From NCBI GenBank assembly GCA_014607495.2, contig CP053153.1, forward strand, positions 11,780,001-11,844,000: 64,000 nt of DNA, written 5' to 3'. Below are positions 20,891 through 32,499 of the stretch, piece by piece; position 1 is the first letter of the stretch; every line of letters begins with the position of its first letter. This DNA is from Carposina sasakii. Taxonomy: Eukaryota > Arthropoda > Insecta > Lepidoptera > Carposinidae. The notes below the pieces were generated by a model, which was given only the letters and a program-made list of their open reading frames with translations, made no database searches and was not told the origin of the DNA. The position numbers were made by a program, and so were the translations under genes.

Positions 20891-21388
20891 TTGAGATGTA
20901 CAAGTTCTGTACAAATATAATTGACTAATACAATAATAATATATAATTTACATTGTGGGGTGGATAATAGGTAATACAAAATAAAAAGCTTAAATCTAGG
21001 ACATATTAACACAAAGAAGACTGCCTGCAACTCCTCCACCGCTGGAGGATAATAATATGGCCAAATTTCGGCCACGAGTTGACCACTAGTTTGCCATAAA
21101 TTTGTCCTAAGCACAATATTGTCAGACTTGGACAGGTAGGGACTATAATAGGGGAGTAAAAACGGGTGGGTTTATGTCATTTTTATGACTATGCTATCCG
21201 GACCGCTACCTATGCCTTATTACGATCAATAATAACCTAGTTTCCTTCAATAAAATATGGAATATAAAGTTTTATAGGTATTAGATTAGGTTGGTAGTTC
21301 ATTAGATCAGCCTTTTCTAAGTTCGTCTTTTATTATACGTCGTATAGAATAAATATAAATAAATAAATGTTCACACGCATGAATAGTA

Positions 21389-21599
21389 ACTAGCCGCGTG
21401 GTGCTGGCAGAGTAGAGTTTGTACCACCCCTGCCTGCCCGTGGGTATCGTACGAGGCGATTAAGGGTTTCCGGGAGGTGGGCAGCAGCGCCTCCCGTACT
21501 GACAATTCATTATATCAATGTTTGCACCTACCGGGACTCGAACCCAGGACCTATGGCGTAGCAGGCAGGGTCACTACCTACTAGACCAATCGGCCGTCA
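21389..21599 (-). mobile_element. tRNA-derived SINE (family S2), full copy
   Basis: 211 bp flanked by the 7-bp duplication AATAGTA (21382-21388 and 21600-21606). On the minus strand it starts with a tRNA-like head with an A-box-like region (GGCCGATTGGTCTAGTAGGT) and a B box (GGGTTCGAGTCC), followed by a body with CCCACCTCCCGGAAACCCTT. The head recurs at 25068-25140, and body pieces at 42206-42320 and 54985-55055. As an RNA polymerase III unit it depends on LINE machinery to move. Confidence 0.8.
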
Positions 21600-21659
21600 A
21601 ATAGTATAGGTTTTTATTTGAATATTACACATAGGTACATAGCTAAATATACAAACAGG

Positions 21660-21840
21660 ATACTTCAGAAAACCGTAATTGGGTCTTAATTGTATAAAAA
21701 AAAACCGCATTAAAATCGGATCATCCGTTTGGGAGCTACGATGCCACAGACAGACACATACACATTTACACACACACACAGAGAGAGAGAGACACGTACT
21801 CAAACTTATAACACCCCGTCGTTTTTGCATCGGGGGTTAA
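21660..21840 (+). repeat. Retroposon tail with CA/GA microsatellite
   Basis: Contains AAAATCGGATCATCCGTTTG, a run of CA and GA dinucleotides (about 21765-21793) and the end word CGGGGGTTAAAAA. It resembles the 3' tail of a common insect retroposon; the source element is not identifiable here. Confidence 0.5.
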
Positions 21841-22119
21841 AAATTAACAAATTGGATTCAATTGGATTAGATCCACGAGATGAAATCTATTCGTTATGTT
21901 TTTTAGACATGTAACTTATGTATGTAAAAACTTAGGCCACTTCTACCCAGCCTCTCTGTACGTAATTATTAGGTTTAATGTGTGAAACATAAATTGAGCA
22001 ATAATGATAATGACCAGCGATTACCAAAGTTAAGATTATGGTTGAGTGATAACAGAGCGCACACTCGCAAAAATAAACCCTAAAACGATTTAGCAGATAC
22101 GGAATATCTATCTAACTAT

Positions 22120-22489
22120 ACAGAGTGATTTTTGGTCGTCAACGTTCCCGAAAACTACGGAATCTCCTCATCATCACCATAATTTTTCTCAATGAAAGTA
22201 TACCTGAGAAGTGTCTGGTTTCCAAAATATTAGGGTCCAAAGTTGAGTAAATAGACTGCGTTTTAATGCACATTGACGCGCGTAGTAAGATTTTTTCACG
22301 AGAATTAATTAATATCTGTCTATGAAAAAATTACCATAAACACTGGACACTTCGCCCGATCAAGTAATTATTATTATTTATAAAAAAAAATTACATCGTT
22401 TCCCAGCATAATTTTTGGCATAAACTTACTTTATTTGATGTATAGAGTACATACCCTTCGTTAAGGGTGGCAACGAAAAAACATTCTGT
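22120..22489 (-). mobile_element. MITE family M1, copy
   Basis: Begins ACAGAGTGATTTTTGGTCG and ends AACGAAAAAACATTCTGT; reverse orientation to 12915-13286. Confidence 0.78.
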
Positions 22490-22924
22490 ATACGAGTTTT
22501 AGAAGTCCATAATAGTCTTCTAACGAGCAGCGTCATTAAGTTGCTGGTGACAGCCGGCATGGCCTAATGCGTCATCCTAGAAATACGGAACAAAATATAA
22601 ATTTATGGAATTTCCGGCTACGCCCTTACTTCAGTTTCACCATTAGACCATGCTAAAAATATTTCCATCATATTGAAGTTATGGAAAGTCATAAAAAGTT
22701 TAAGGGCCAGTAGAAAGAAAGAAAGAAGAAAGACAGAAAACGTTTTTATTTCGCCACACACACACACATAAAAAATTACAAGCTAAAATATATAAAGTGG
22801 GTATAATACCGTAATCAATGCATATACTATACATACATACATTATACACACACACATATATACATATACATACATACATTATAAATATATATACAATCAT
22901 AAAACATAAAAATACCAAAAGTCA
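22490..22924. other. Non-coding stretch with microsatellites
   Basis: No gene seen. CA and ACAT/ATAC microsatellites lie at about 22755-22900, directly before the piggyBac target site. Confidence 0.5.
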
Positions 22925-22928
22925 TTAA

Positions 22929-25010
22929 CCCTTTCCCCCCCGGGGTAGTGATTTTTAACGAATTTCCGCTTTTGAACTTTATTTTCATAATAAGGTAGGT
23001 AAAATTTAAAACACAGATTTTTTAAAGATTTTTATTATAGTTAGAAGTACTATTTCCAAGACTTATAAGTACCGTCAGGAACTTCGTGTTAACAGAATGT
23101 TAGGAACTTTGATAGAAACTACAAAAGTAATGAGATCCACTATTGACTTAGCTGTAATTAAATTAATGACTTATGTTTTTTTCTTTACGTGACACAGTTG
23201 CCTCTTCGTTCCCGTGAAAATTAGACACTAAATGAACCATTTTGTTATCCTTCCATTTCCAATATACAATGTCTAAATTTGAAAATCGATGATCACTGTC
23301 GCCCCTTTTCAATTGAGAATCAGCGAGCATATTTCCGGGCAGTCCTTTTCTGTTACTTCGGATAGTTCCACATGCGTAGGTGTTTTCAGTTTCTCAAGTA
23401 AAGCCACAGACGTGAAAAAATTATCAAAGTAAACTACTTTCCCCTTACTCCAATCTTGTTCCGTTAACTCCAAAACTACTTTCTCTCCCAATCCATAGCC
23501 GGTAAATTTTGTGTTCAGTTCTTCGTCTTTCCCTTGGTAAATTTGAAACTTCTTTATATACCCCCTCTAGTCAGCAAGACACCACAGTTTGTACCCCCTT
23601 TTTATGGGCTTCATAGGTAGATACTGTTTTAGAACAGACCTACCTTTGAATTTAATCATGGACTCGTCTACACTCAGTTCGCGAGTACCATGATAAACCA
23701 TTTCAAATTTTTTATTGAGTGCATCAATCATCGGTCTAATTTTATATAATTTATCTTTGCAGCCTGAAGGCATTTTGGAGTTATAATTGCAATGCAGATG
23801 AGATAAAATAATAGCGAACCTGTCTCTAGGCATTGTGTTGCAAATAAGCGCGTTGTTGAGATCAGGTGCCGAAGAGTAGTGGTCTCTCCACGCCGGACGA
23901 GTATTGTAACCCATAAAAAAATTCATACCTATAAATGTTAGGAGTTCCTCCATTTTTAGGTTCAATACTTTGCTTTTCTGAGTAGCATAATGGTTACTTT
24001 GGTATACAATATTGTCAACAATGTCGTCAATCAATACTAAAAATATATCAGTCGGTGTGGTACAGTGAGCAAACCAGTCATCTATTACTCCAGTATCCGC
24101 AATGTATTCCGGTAAAAATGTACTTAGGTCCCTCTTTTTCCAATTACGGTTTGGTTCGGGTAATCGCTGGTTAGTTCGGTGTGAAGAGTTATTTTCAGAT
24201 GGTAGATCAGGCTGAACACTAGGTCCAGGTAATGAAGATGGGGGTACCTGATTTATTGGGTACTCCAATACATTTTCATTTGACGGCGGCGACGGCGGAA
24301 CTTCGGCCAAAACATCTTCTAGAGCTCTTTCAAAAATTTCACCGAAACCTCTTGGCGAGAGTAGTTGAACATTTTCCACTTCATCATCGGACACACCTGC
24401 ATCAGACGCTTCGTCGCAGTCCGGAAGCTCTTCTAATAACAGGGTTTCAATTAGAGCCGTATTGTTTTTAATATCCATCTCAATGCCTAAAACAATAAAA
24501 ACATTGATTAGAACAATAATAAAAATTAAAAAAACATGGGTTTATAAAAATTATAATAAAACAAAATACCCACTTCATCGTGTACATGTATTATAAAAAA
24601 TCATAATATTTGAGACTAGAATCACCTGACGGTACTTTTAAGTCCGCAGTAGTTTCATCAAATATTCGTATGAAATATCGTGATAATACATTATAACAGC
24701 TTTTAGAAATATAGCCAATGATATAAACAACGTAAATAGTAAAAAAAATAGCACTTACCTATGATATTCTATTTATAAAACTTTTTCTATTTCACTGCAC
24801 AACGAAATGAAAAAACGTTCGACAAGTTGTGACAAGAATTTCAAATTTTTCGCCAACGTCGCGCGGTAATTCAAATAACGCGCTGTGATTGGCTTACGGA
24901 AACGGTACTCTAAAGGATCGTCAGTTGCCGTTAACGTAAAGTGTTTTCGTACTAAAGATATTAGACGAAAAATGTGATGGTACTTCTAAGTACCGTAAGG
25001 AGGGAAAGGG
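22929..25010 (-). mobile_element. piggyBac-family DNA transposon, decayed
   Basis: 2082 bp between two TTAA target sites (22925-22928 and 25011-25014). The ends are CCCTTTCCC on the left and GGGAAAGGG on the right, the expected CCC...GGG terminal inverted repeats. A subterminal word TTAGAAGTAC (23041-23050) recurs inverted near the right end (about 24982-24991). A transposase pseudogene occupies 23163-24478 on the minus strand. TTAA duplication plus CCC termini plus a DDE transposase is diagnostic of the superfamily. Confidence 0.92.
23163..24478 (-). pseudogene. piggyBac transposase pseudogene
   Basis: Starts at ATG 24478 (MDIKNN) with an acidic N-terminus, then the transposase core: LPEYIADTGVIDDWF, the first catalytic Asp in SVDESM, then a TAG stop at 23567-23569. 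The frame resumes without a gap, giving the second catalytic Asp in YFDNFFTS. Near 23370 a one-base shift is needed to reach the family motif (YACGTIRSNRKGLPGN) in another frame. That frame ends at a TAA at 23163, before the region that in the family carries the third catalytic Asp and the Cys-rich C-terminus. So there are three lesions: one nonsense codon, one frameshift and a missing C-terminal part. The gene cannot make active transposase. Confidence 0.9.
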
Positions 25011-25067
25011 TTAAAAGTAGACAATATAAAAGTGCGACGAAAAATTGGTCGCCACTCAGCATAATTT

Positions 25068-25140
25068 GACGGCCGACTGGTCTAGTAGGTAGTAACCCTG
25101 CCTGCGACGCTAGGTCCTGGGTTCGAATCCCGGTAGGTGC
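25068..25140 (+). mobile_element. tRNA-like head of SINE family S2
   Basis: Carries GGCCGACTGGTCTAGTAGGT and a perfect B box in GGGTTCGAATCCCGG. It matches the head of the SINE at 21389-21599; the downstream sequence differs from that copy's body, so this is a truncated or variant copy. Not a functional tRNA gene, because it does not close into a cloverleaf with a clear acceptor stem. Confidence 0.65.
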
Positions 25141-25169
25141 AAACATTGATATGATGAATATTAATGTTA

Positions 25170-27405
25170 GTATTCCGAGTCATGGATGTTTCTATACTTA
25201 TCTATTTTTTTTTACTTTTACTTGGGTATTTACCCACGACACAAGACCTTAGGGATCTTAATGTGGGACTAGGTTATAGCATGAGATGCTATAACGCTGA
25301 TTTTCCGTGTCGCCAGTAAACCTGCCTGATGGACAAGTCGTAAATAATATAAAACTAAAGACAATATACAACAACAATACAAAAATTAGAAGCACAACAC
25401 AAAATAAGCTACTTTCTTACAAAGCTTACAAATAAAAACGTAACAATACAAATTAAAAACGCAACACAAATTAGTTAACTACGCGACACAAAATTAGTTA
25501 CTCACGTAGGTAAGTAGATAAAGATATCTCAAATTTATAAAAAGATTATAAAACGACTAGGTACGACGAGTAGGTACTAGAGACGAAGGAAAATAGGTAA
25601 GTCCGTAAATTAAATTCCAAATTAATTGCGTGAAATTTTTATGTACCATAGGAAACATAATCTTTATCTCAATAGCAATTGCCTGTAAAAAAGGCTTTAA
25701 CATACCTACACTTAAGGACGCGCTACTCAAAACGAGGGTTTTTTTGATAAATTTATATACGAGTAGAAAACGATGCTCCACAACCTTGAAATTTATGGTA
25801 TTATTATGGTGTTTACAGATTCAATAAATTAAGTTAGTAGGTATGTAGTTTTAACTCGTATTATCTTATTTTGAAAGATGCGATCCCAGTATAGTTTGCC
25901 TTTAAGATATATCAAATGTGCAAAAAATGTAGGTAGGTACTTACTACATTTAACAGCGGGATCTTATCTGATTCTCACGTAAAAACGTGTAAACTCAAAC
26001 AAAGTCGTGGGTAAAAATAAGAAGCTATTGTTAATAAAGTGAAATACCTTTGATATAACAATTTATATCTTTGGTAACATACTCCAAAATTGCAATTTAG
26101 TTGGCGACTTAGAAGTCCACTGTGTATACATACATGTGTGCGTGTGACGTGCGCGTGCCTCAACCGGTGTGAGTACTGCTGAAAACCTAAATCTCCCGCG
26201 CCGTGTCTCTAGAATGGTCCCTTAAAGAAATAAAAAATGACACCGTATTTGATATTAAGGTTAGAGTACCTAAGGTATAACTTACTATTCTTATTCTTAA
26301 TTGTACACAAAGGAATAATAATACCTATACTTTGTAAGTTTGCAGTAAAACTAGCTTTTACAGGATACAAGTTACCTTTATTTATTTCTTGAACTAGCTA
26401 TCTGAAGGTTTAGCAAAATTATCCCCGATTTATCCATGTATATTATAATTATAAGGGCATATTTTTTTCATTGGTCAGATAGCCTATCTGATCGATAAAA
26501 TGATATCTGACCGATGGAAATCGTACCAATAAACCAAGTTACTTTAACATTTATAGCAAGCAAACAAGTACGTCACAGATCACCCCTTCCCCAGTGAGGT
26601 TTGTGGTTCGTGATTAATGGACCTACATAGAAAGCTAAGCGAAGAGAAAAATAATACTTATCTACCTATGTACTTATCAATTTTCTAAATTGCATACTAA
26701 TAAACACTTTTAGCTGACATTGCGTCAATAAAATACTTGAAATATTGTAATGTAGTGAACGCCCACGACTTCGTCAAAAGTTGGTTGTAAAATTCGATTA
26801 TGAAACTTGGACATTCTCTCGGGTGATAAACTAGCAACTCATTTACATTACGAGTATGTTCCCGCTATGCTAAACGTGGCTATGGGGTCCCCTTTATGAT
26901 CTTGGATTTGAATACACCGTTGCGGGAAAACAGCCGTGTATGTATGTGGTTAAAAGTCGTACAGTGATATAGTCATTTACATTGAAACTCTGTCACATAC
27001 TTGCTTATGTAAACATTTACCAACTACGCTAATAAACGGCCATGTTTCAGCGCACAAGATCTTGTTGCTTCTGATGGAGCGTATTTATTGGGGCTGTAAT
27101 GTGATGTCAGCGGTGTTACCCCACATTTCATAATCACACATTTCCCCTGTATTACACTGATGTTACATCGCAATAAACGTCAAGTGTCAGCACGCTGTTA
27201 TACCATTACCAAATGGTAAAAGTTGGCTTGAATGCTACGTTACTGGATCATTTTATTTCTATGGTATCTCTGCGTCTTTTCCGTACTGTTACAAAAGAAT
27301 TTAAACATTGTTTAAGCTAAACAATATTCGGTTTTGTAATATTACTATTTAAGTTCAGCTAATACCTACAGTTTAATTTTATTTATTTGATTAGTTCTGG
27401 GAATG
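25170..27405. other. Non-coding stretch
   Basis: No gene recognised. An inverted family-B repeat lies at about 26800-26945, and a small hairpin (gatagcctatctgatc region) at about 26475-26520. The rest is AT-rich sequence with scattered stops. Confidence 0.5.
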
Positions 27406-27417
27406 TTTCGTTGGGCC

Positions 27418-27581
27418 CAGCGCCGGCCCGAAGTAAATTTTAGAATGGAGCGAGATCCAATTTTGGGGCCTCTCCTGTTTGCTCCTAATAATATATACCT
27501 ATATCTTTACCATTTAGGCGCCCTCTAGGAGTTGGCGCCTGGAGCGACTGCTCCGTTTGCCGTATGGGCGGGCCGGCCCTG
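27418..27581. mobile_element. hAT-like MITE, copy 1
   Basis: 164 bp starting CAGCGCCGGCCC and ending GGGCCGGCCCTG, flanked by a perfect 8-bp target duplication GTTGGGCC (27410-27417 and 27582-27589). CAG...CTG termini with an 8-bp duplication are typical of hAT elements. No coding capacity. The second copy is at 33935-34077. Confidence 0.93.
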
Positions 27582-28070
27582 GTTGGGCCGGAATTCTGGA
27601 AAGCAATTTATAACAGCAGCTTTCTAACACCTGCACATCTATAAAGAAGAAGTAATTCTTAGAAGAAATACTTCTACTCAAGTAACTGCTTAAGTGATGA
27701 TTTTCATTCTGTAGCTAAGAATCTTCTCCAGAGTTTTCTCTGGATTTAGGTTCGTATAATTTTTAGACGATCCTACTGAGAAAATAGTTAAAGTAGGATG
27801 GCTTAGGTAACCGCCTACATCAACTATCGCTTAGCAAATTTTCCTTATTAATACGTTCCTTGTTTAGTTATGTTTGGCATAGTAATAATGGACTTATGAT
27901 TGGCTAGAGTCAGAAAAACATAGACCACATTTCTTGGCAAATGATTTATTTGTTGCTTTTCTGAATATCATTATTAGTCCGGTGAATAAGGACAAAAGAA
28001 ATATTATCGGAAAATCATAAGTAATATTCCTCATAGGAATATCTTTACATGCCTAATATAAAATAGTAAA

Positions 28071-28410
28071 CGGTGATAGCCCAGTGGTTAAGATGTGCAC
28101 CTTCGAAGCGGGAGGCGTAAGTTCGATCCCAGTCACGGGCCTGTACCAATGAATTTATTTCATGTACAGATTTTAATATTGCAAAATTGTCACTTAGCTC
28201 GTGCCTCGGAAAGCACGTAAAACCGTTGGTCCTGCGCCTGATCTCTCTCCGGTCGTGTCGGCTTTCCGTCCCATCGGACTATGAGAGTGACGGAATAGAG
28301 AGTGCATCTGTGTTTGCGCATACACTTGTGCACTATAATATCTCCTGCGTACCTGGCCAATCTCCGTAAAGATTGGTCGCCTTGGCCGAAATACGGTCGG
28401 AGATCATCAT
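28071..28410 (+). mobile_element. tRNA-derived SINE (family S1), copy 1
   Basis: Starts CGGTGATAGCCCAGTGGTTA, which contains a good A box (TAGCCCAGTGG), and has the B box AGTTCGATCCC about 40 bases later. A 250-bp body unrelated to tRNA ends ..CGGAGATCATCAT. The copy at 46850-47206 is nearly identical through most of its length. No coding capacity; transcription by RNA polymerase III is implied by the boxes. Confidence 0.85.
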
Positions 28411-28479
28411 AAAATATCTACATACATACCTACAATAAAGATACGGCTGCGCTCCCAAAATAGCAATAGAATAGTAATA

Positions 28480-28690
28480 GAATAGCCAGAACTGCAGTAT
28501 CCCAAAAAAGATCCCACAGTCACGGTTAGCATAGCGGGGACAGATGTAAACGATGAGTGACAAGTTGCTAGCTCATCACCTGAGAGAATGTCCGAGTGCC
28601 TTAGTCGACTCTTACGACATGCACGGCAGGAGATGCATCTGATGTATTCTAGTGAAGCCCTGCATCAGCAGACGACTAATAATAAATATG
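28480..28690 (+). repeat. Dispersed repeat family B, copy
   Basis: Contains 'gccagaactgcag', 'agcatagcggggacagatg', 'aagttgctagctcatc' and 'cgacatgcacggcaggag', the family-B words in order. Confidence 0.6.
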
Positions 28691-29908
28691 GAATAGAAAC
28701 GGTTAATTTTTATACTCTAAAGCCCAAGGAGACAATTTGCATTGACTATAGAGCGTGAGTTTAAGTTGTAAGTATTCTCAGACTGAGCTACTAAAATAGC
28801 AAACCAAATCAAAACAATCCGAACACTATAGTTACAAAAGTAAAAATCGCCGGGGATATCTTTTAGGGCAACACATTTTACCGACGAGGATTTATATTAC
28901 TATCCAGCCTCTTTATGCATCATTTATTCCAAATGCTTATAAATAAAGAGCTTGCGGTGGAATAAGACTCCTACTTTAGCTAGCATAGCAACTAGGGCAG
29001 AATATTCTTGCTAAGATTAGATATTCTGATATTTTAAACATGCCTTTTAGTAGAGATGAGTAGCTCACGAGTGAGTGATATAAAAGAAACATTTTCTTTC
29101 CAACTATATCATATATAAAGTTCACTTGCTTTCCAAATATATATCTAGCTCCGTATGATATAGGACACATTTTCGATATATTGTAGAACTGAGTTACTGA
29201 AGGGTCCGACATCGCTCAGACCGGGACCCACGTGCAAGAGAAAGAAAACAATATTAATTTATGCAATATTTATTCTAAACACAGGACGAGCAAAATTTTG
29301 AATTGTTCAGAGAAAATTTTTGTTTTACGACGGTAAAATTGTATCAGTTTAATCGGTTAAAATTATTTCTGTAGCGTAATGCAGGTAGGTACATCTCGCT
29401 CACTCAGCAACTCAGCAATGAAATAATTCGTTCATTCTATGTATATTACGGATCATAGAAAGAAAGTCACACGTGAGCACACACGCGTCACTGAGCTAAA
29501 GAGCTAAATAAGTGATATATAATATATCTTTTCATTCAAATCTCTCTTTTCTTCACTCTTTTCTTTTAAAGGACACATTCTGCGCATCTCTACCTTTTAG
29601 ACGTGGTTTTTAATAACACTTTAATAACACTTTTAACTGTCCTTCCTTTATAGGTGCCAACGTCACAAATGTACATTATTAATTTGGTTCCCTGTTGAAT
29701 AAAATTTAGGTTCTTGTGGTTTACTACCATGTAAGCCTACCCGTCCACAGTTAACATGAAAAAGCTTTTAACTATTTTAGAGACAGATCTATGAGACTTA
29801 ATTCAGTAGGTAGGTATATAGATACTACCTATTTAGACACAGCCTTTTTATTCATAGTAGATGATAAAAGTAACTCCTATGCCTGTTTGTTTATCTCTTT
29901 ATATCTTA
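28691..29908. other. Non-coding stretch
   Basis: No gene recognised. Short inverted similarity exists between about 29055-29105 and 29500-29560 (GAGTGA/TCACTC and 'gatatataa' words) but no clean element boundary. Confidence 0.45.
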
Positions 29909-30704
29909 CTAGTGGACGCCCGCGACTCCGTCCGCGTGGACTACAGAAAAAATAAAAAGTAGCCTATATGTTAAGTGTAAAAAGTAGCCTATATGTTATC
30001 GCGGTTGTCGTAAAAAATTAATTCACGTTTGTCCCCTTCCCGTGGGAATTTCGGGAAATCCGTTCCCAGTGCTTCCTCGGGGTCCCAAATAAACATATAT
30101 GCTCAACTTCAGATTCACATGTTTAACCGTTTTCGTAAAAAATAAATAATTCCCGTTGGTCTCCTTCCCGTGGGAATTTCGGGAAATCCGTTCTAGTGTT
30201 TCCTCGCAGTCCCTAATGAACATATATGCCCAATTTCAGCTTCATATGTATAGCGGTTTTCGTAAAAACTATGAATTCCCGTTTGTCCCCTTCCCGTGGG
30301 AATTTCGGGAAATCCGTTTTTAGTCCTCCCTCGCTGTCCCCAATGAACATATATGCCCGATTTCAGCTTCATATGTATAGCGGTTTTCGTAAAAACTATG
30401 AATTCCCGTTTGTCCCCTTCCCGTGGGAATTTCGGGAAATCCGTTTTTAGTCCTCCCTCGCTGTCCCCAATGAACATATATGCCCGATTTCAGCTTCATA
30501 TGTATAGCGGTTTTCGTAAAAAATATAGAATTCCCGTTGGTCGCCTTCCCGTGGGAATATCGGGAAATTCTTATAGCCTATGTTCATCCAGGTCCAATAA
30601 GGATTCTAACGGTGAAAGAATTTTTGAAATCGGTCCAGTAGTTTTTGAGCCTATTCATTACAACCAAACAAACAAAGTTTTCCTCTTTATAATATTAGTG
30701 TAGA
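29909..30704 (-). mobile_element. Helitron-like non-autonomous element with internal tandem array
   Basis: On the minus strand it begins TCTACACTAATATTATAAAG just after an A and ends ..CTAG just before a T, the insertion pattern of Helitrons (between A and T, no duplication). Before the CTAG is a GC-rich hairpin region (CGCGGACGGAGTCGCGGGCG). About 796 bp long. Inside are five tandem units of about 127 bp (see 30005-30575). No helicase or Rep frame, so it needs an autonomous relative. Confidence 0.75.
30005..30575. repeat. Tandem array of about five 127-bp units
   Basis: The word CCCGTGGGAAT recurs at about 30039, 30167, 30293, 30420 and 30548, giving spacings of 126-128 bp. Units three and four are almost identical, the outer ones more diverged, as expected from recent central amplification. 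It lies inside the Helitron-like element 29909-30704. Confidence 0.9.
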
Positions 30705-31054
30705 TTTAGTAATATAATATCTGACTCCAAACAGTAATTAGTAATTCCAGATATTGAGGAAGAATGCATGCAAGTTTTTGGATAAAAAAAGTCTTTTTCA
30801 ATCTTTCTAAAAGGATCACTCATAACACTGAACAGATGGACCTATGGGACACAGCTGCTGCAAAGAAATAGTAAATACTTTTACGAAGATTACCAGTCAT
30901 GTGTTGTATACAAAAACATATAACATATAGGTAAGCTGCCAAAATCAACTGAAAACTTACCTTACAAACTGAGAACTCTCAAACTTGGCTCGAGTTACGA
31001 CAGCCCAGACGTGGAACTTTACGTTCACAAATTCTTGCTCGAAATAATCTTGGA

Positions 31055-31256
31055 AACATGTTTTATGGATGATTGTTACTCTTTTAAGTAAAAACTACTA
31101 AATGGATTTTGATCAAACTTCACATTAATATAGCTTAATTTATCAAAATAACACATAGGCTACTTTTGTTCCCGGAAAAATATTTTTATCCCGGGTAATT
31201 TCAATATTTTGTTCTTTCTGCAGTTCACGTGGACAAAGTCTCGGGCGTCCTCTAAA
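31055..31256 (+). mobile_element. Degraded Helitron-like fragment
   Basis: Contains TTTTTATCCCGGGTAATTTC and GGACAAAGTCTCGGGCGTCCT, diverged forms of the 3' half of the element at 51917-52283. The terminal CTAG has become CTAA. A fossil copy. Confidence 0.55.
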
Positions 31257-31520
31257 AAAGCGCTATGAAGAAATGGATGTTAGGTGAAATAAATTCCCTT
31301 CTCGTAAAGGACTACTTAATTTACTTGTAAATCCCTAATTCAGCCCGAGATATATTACCCAATGACCAAACGTTTTCAAACCACATTATTCATTTAAAAA
31401 AAACTTCCGCTAAAACATCCATCATAAAATTCAGGGAAGTCTCGTTAAAAGTTACCTTACCTTTCAGTATTTACTATGGGAATGCCACTTTACCTAAAAT
31501 CAAGCTACACATACCTATAT

Positions 31521-32013
31521 ACAGGGTGTAACAAAAGGGGTATGTTAACCGAAAAGCTATGTAAATAGCCCACTAAAAGGAATCTACCCAAAAAATTTCA
31601 GATTCAAAATCACAAGTTTATTTTTCCAGATAGTATGAAGAATTCCTAAACAATTATAAAATTATTAATAAAGAAATGGAAAAATTCCTCACCCGGATGG
31701 GAATCGAACTCACGACCTCTGCATTCCGCGTGCCGTCGGTTTCACCACTGAGCCACCGGGTCAATTACGAATTTTACCATCTCTTTTCTAAATTACATAT
31801 TGGCAACGTTATTTTTCATCCCGATAGCTATACACTAGCCAAATCTCGGCAAACAAAGCTAAATCTTAAAGATGAAACGATTCCTAAACAATGTTCATAA
31901 GTACAATCTTAAAAATAAACATGTGAATTCGAGTCTTAAATTTTGGAAATAGGTTCTCTATTGTGGGCTATTTACATAGCTTTTCGCCTAACATACCCTT
32001 TTTGTTACACCCT
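31521..32013. mobile_element. MITE family M2 with nested SINE
   Basis: Starts ACAGGGTGTAACAAAAGGGG and ends ..TTTTTGTTACACCCT, with the family's mirrored GAAAAGCTATGTAAATAGCC arms. A tRNA-derived SINE (31655-31879) with its own 13-bp duplication sits in the middle. Confidence 0.8.
31655..31879 (-). mobile_element. tRNA-containing SINE (family S3) with 13-bp duplication
   Basis: 225 bp flanked by perfect ATTCCTAAACAAT copies (31642-31654 and 31880-31892). Read on the minus strand it has a 5' part of about 125 bp, then a tRNA-like unit with an A box (TGGCTCAGTGG) and B box (GAGTTCGATTCC) whose ends ACCCGG and CCGGGT can pair, then a tail ending TTTATTAATAATTTTATA. Shorter 3' pieces of the same family are at 44222-44273 and 63170-63202. 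The tRNA-like unit at the 3' side rather than the 5' head is unusual. Confidence 0.82.
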
Positions 32014-32052
32014 AGGTACACGGCTGTATTTCCGAAATAGGGTAGCCAGAAC

Positions 32053-32321
32053 CATAGAGGAATAAGATGTAGACATAGAGTGCTAATGTCATATTAACAG
32101 GTTCGATGCACCATTAGACTTTTCGGTGCCTCACAATTTCAGTCCTTGAAAGTCCTTTCAGTCTTTGATTGCATTACTACACGTTATAATACATTAGTAA
32201 TGTAGTACATTACTATACATTACACTAATAGAATCTAAGTGTCAAGGACTGGAATTATGAGGCACCGAATAGTCTAAAAGTGCATCGAAACAGTATGACA
32301 TTAGCACTCTATGACATCTAT
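32053..32321. mobile_element. hAT-like MITE (family M5), copy 1
   Basis: 269 bp between an 8-bp duplication GCCAGAAC (32045-32052 and 32322-32329), inserted in a family-B repeat. The left end CATAGAGGAATAAGATGT is imperfectly inverted at the right (GCACTCTATGACATCTAT). Internal palindromic ATTAGTAATGTAGTACATTA. The second copy is next to an FNIP exon at 56268-56431. Confidence 0.82.
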
Positions 32322-32499
32322 GCCAGAACTAAAGGATCATAAAGGAGATCCCGCAGTCACGTTTAGCACAGCGGGGCTGATGTAAATAATTAGTCACAAG
32401 GGATACTCGTAGGTCGCATTAGAGAATGCCCGACTTCCTCAGTTGGTTCTTACGAAAAGCATGGAAAAATATGCAAGGTATACCTACGAGTACCTATTC

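Noticed and set aside
28071..28150. Possible tRNA gene with good A and B boxes
   Set aside because: The same sequence recurs at 46850 with a shared 250-bp non-tRNA body and no convincing acceptor stem; it is a SINE head.
30005..30575. Regularly spaced repeats suggesting a CRISPR-like array
   Set aside because: The units are 127 bp and similar along their whole length, with no unique spacers, and they lie inside a Helitron-like eukaryotic element.
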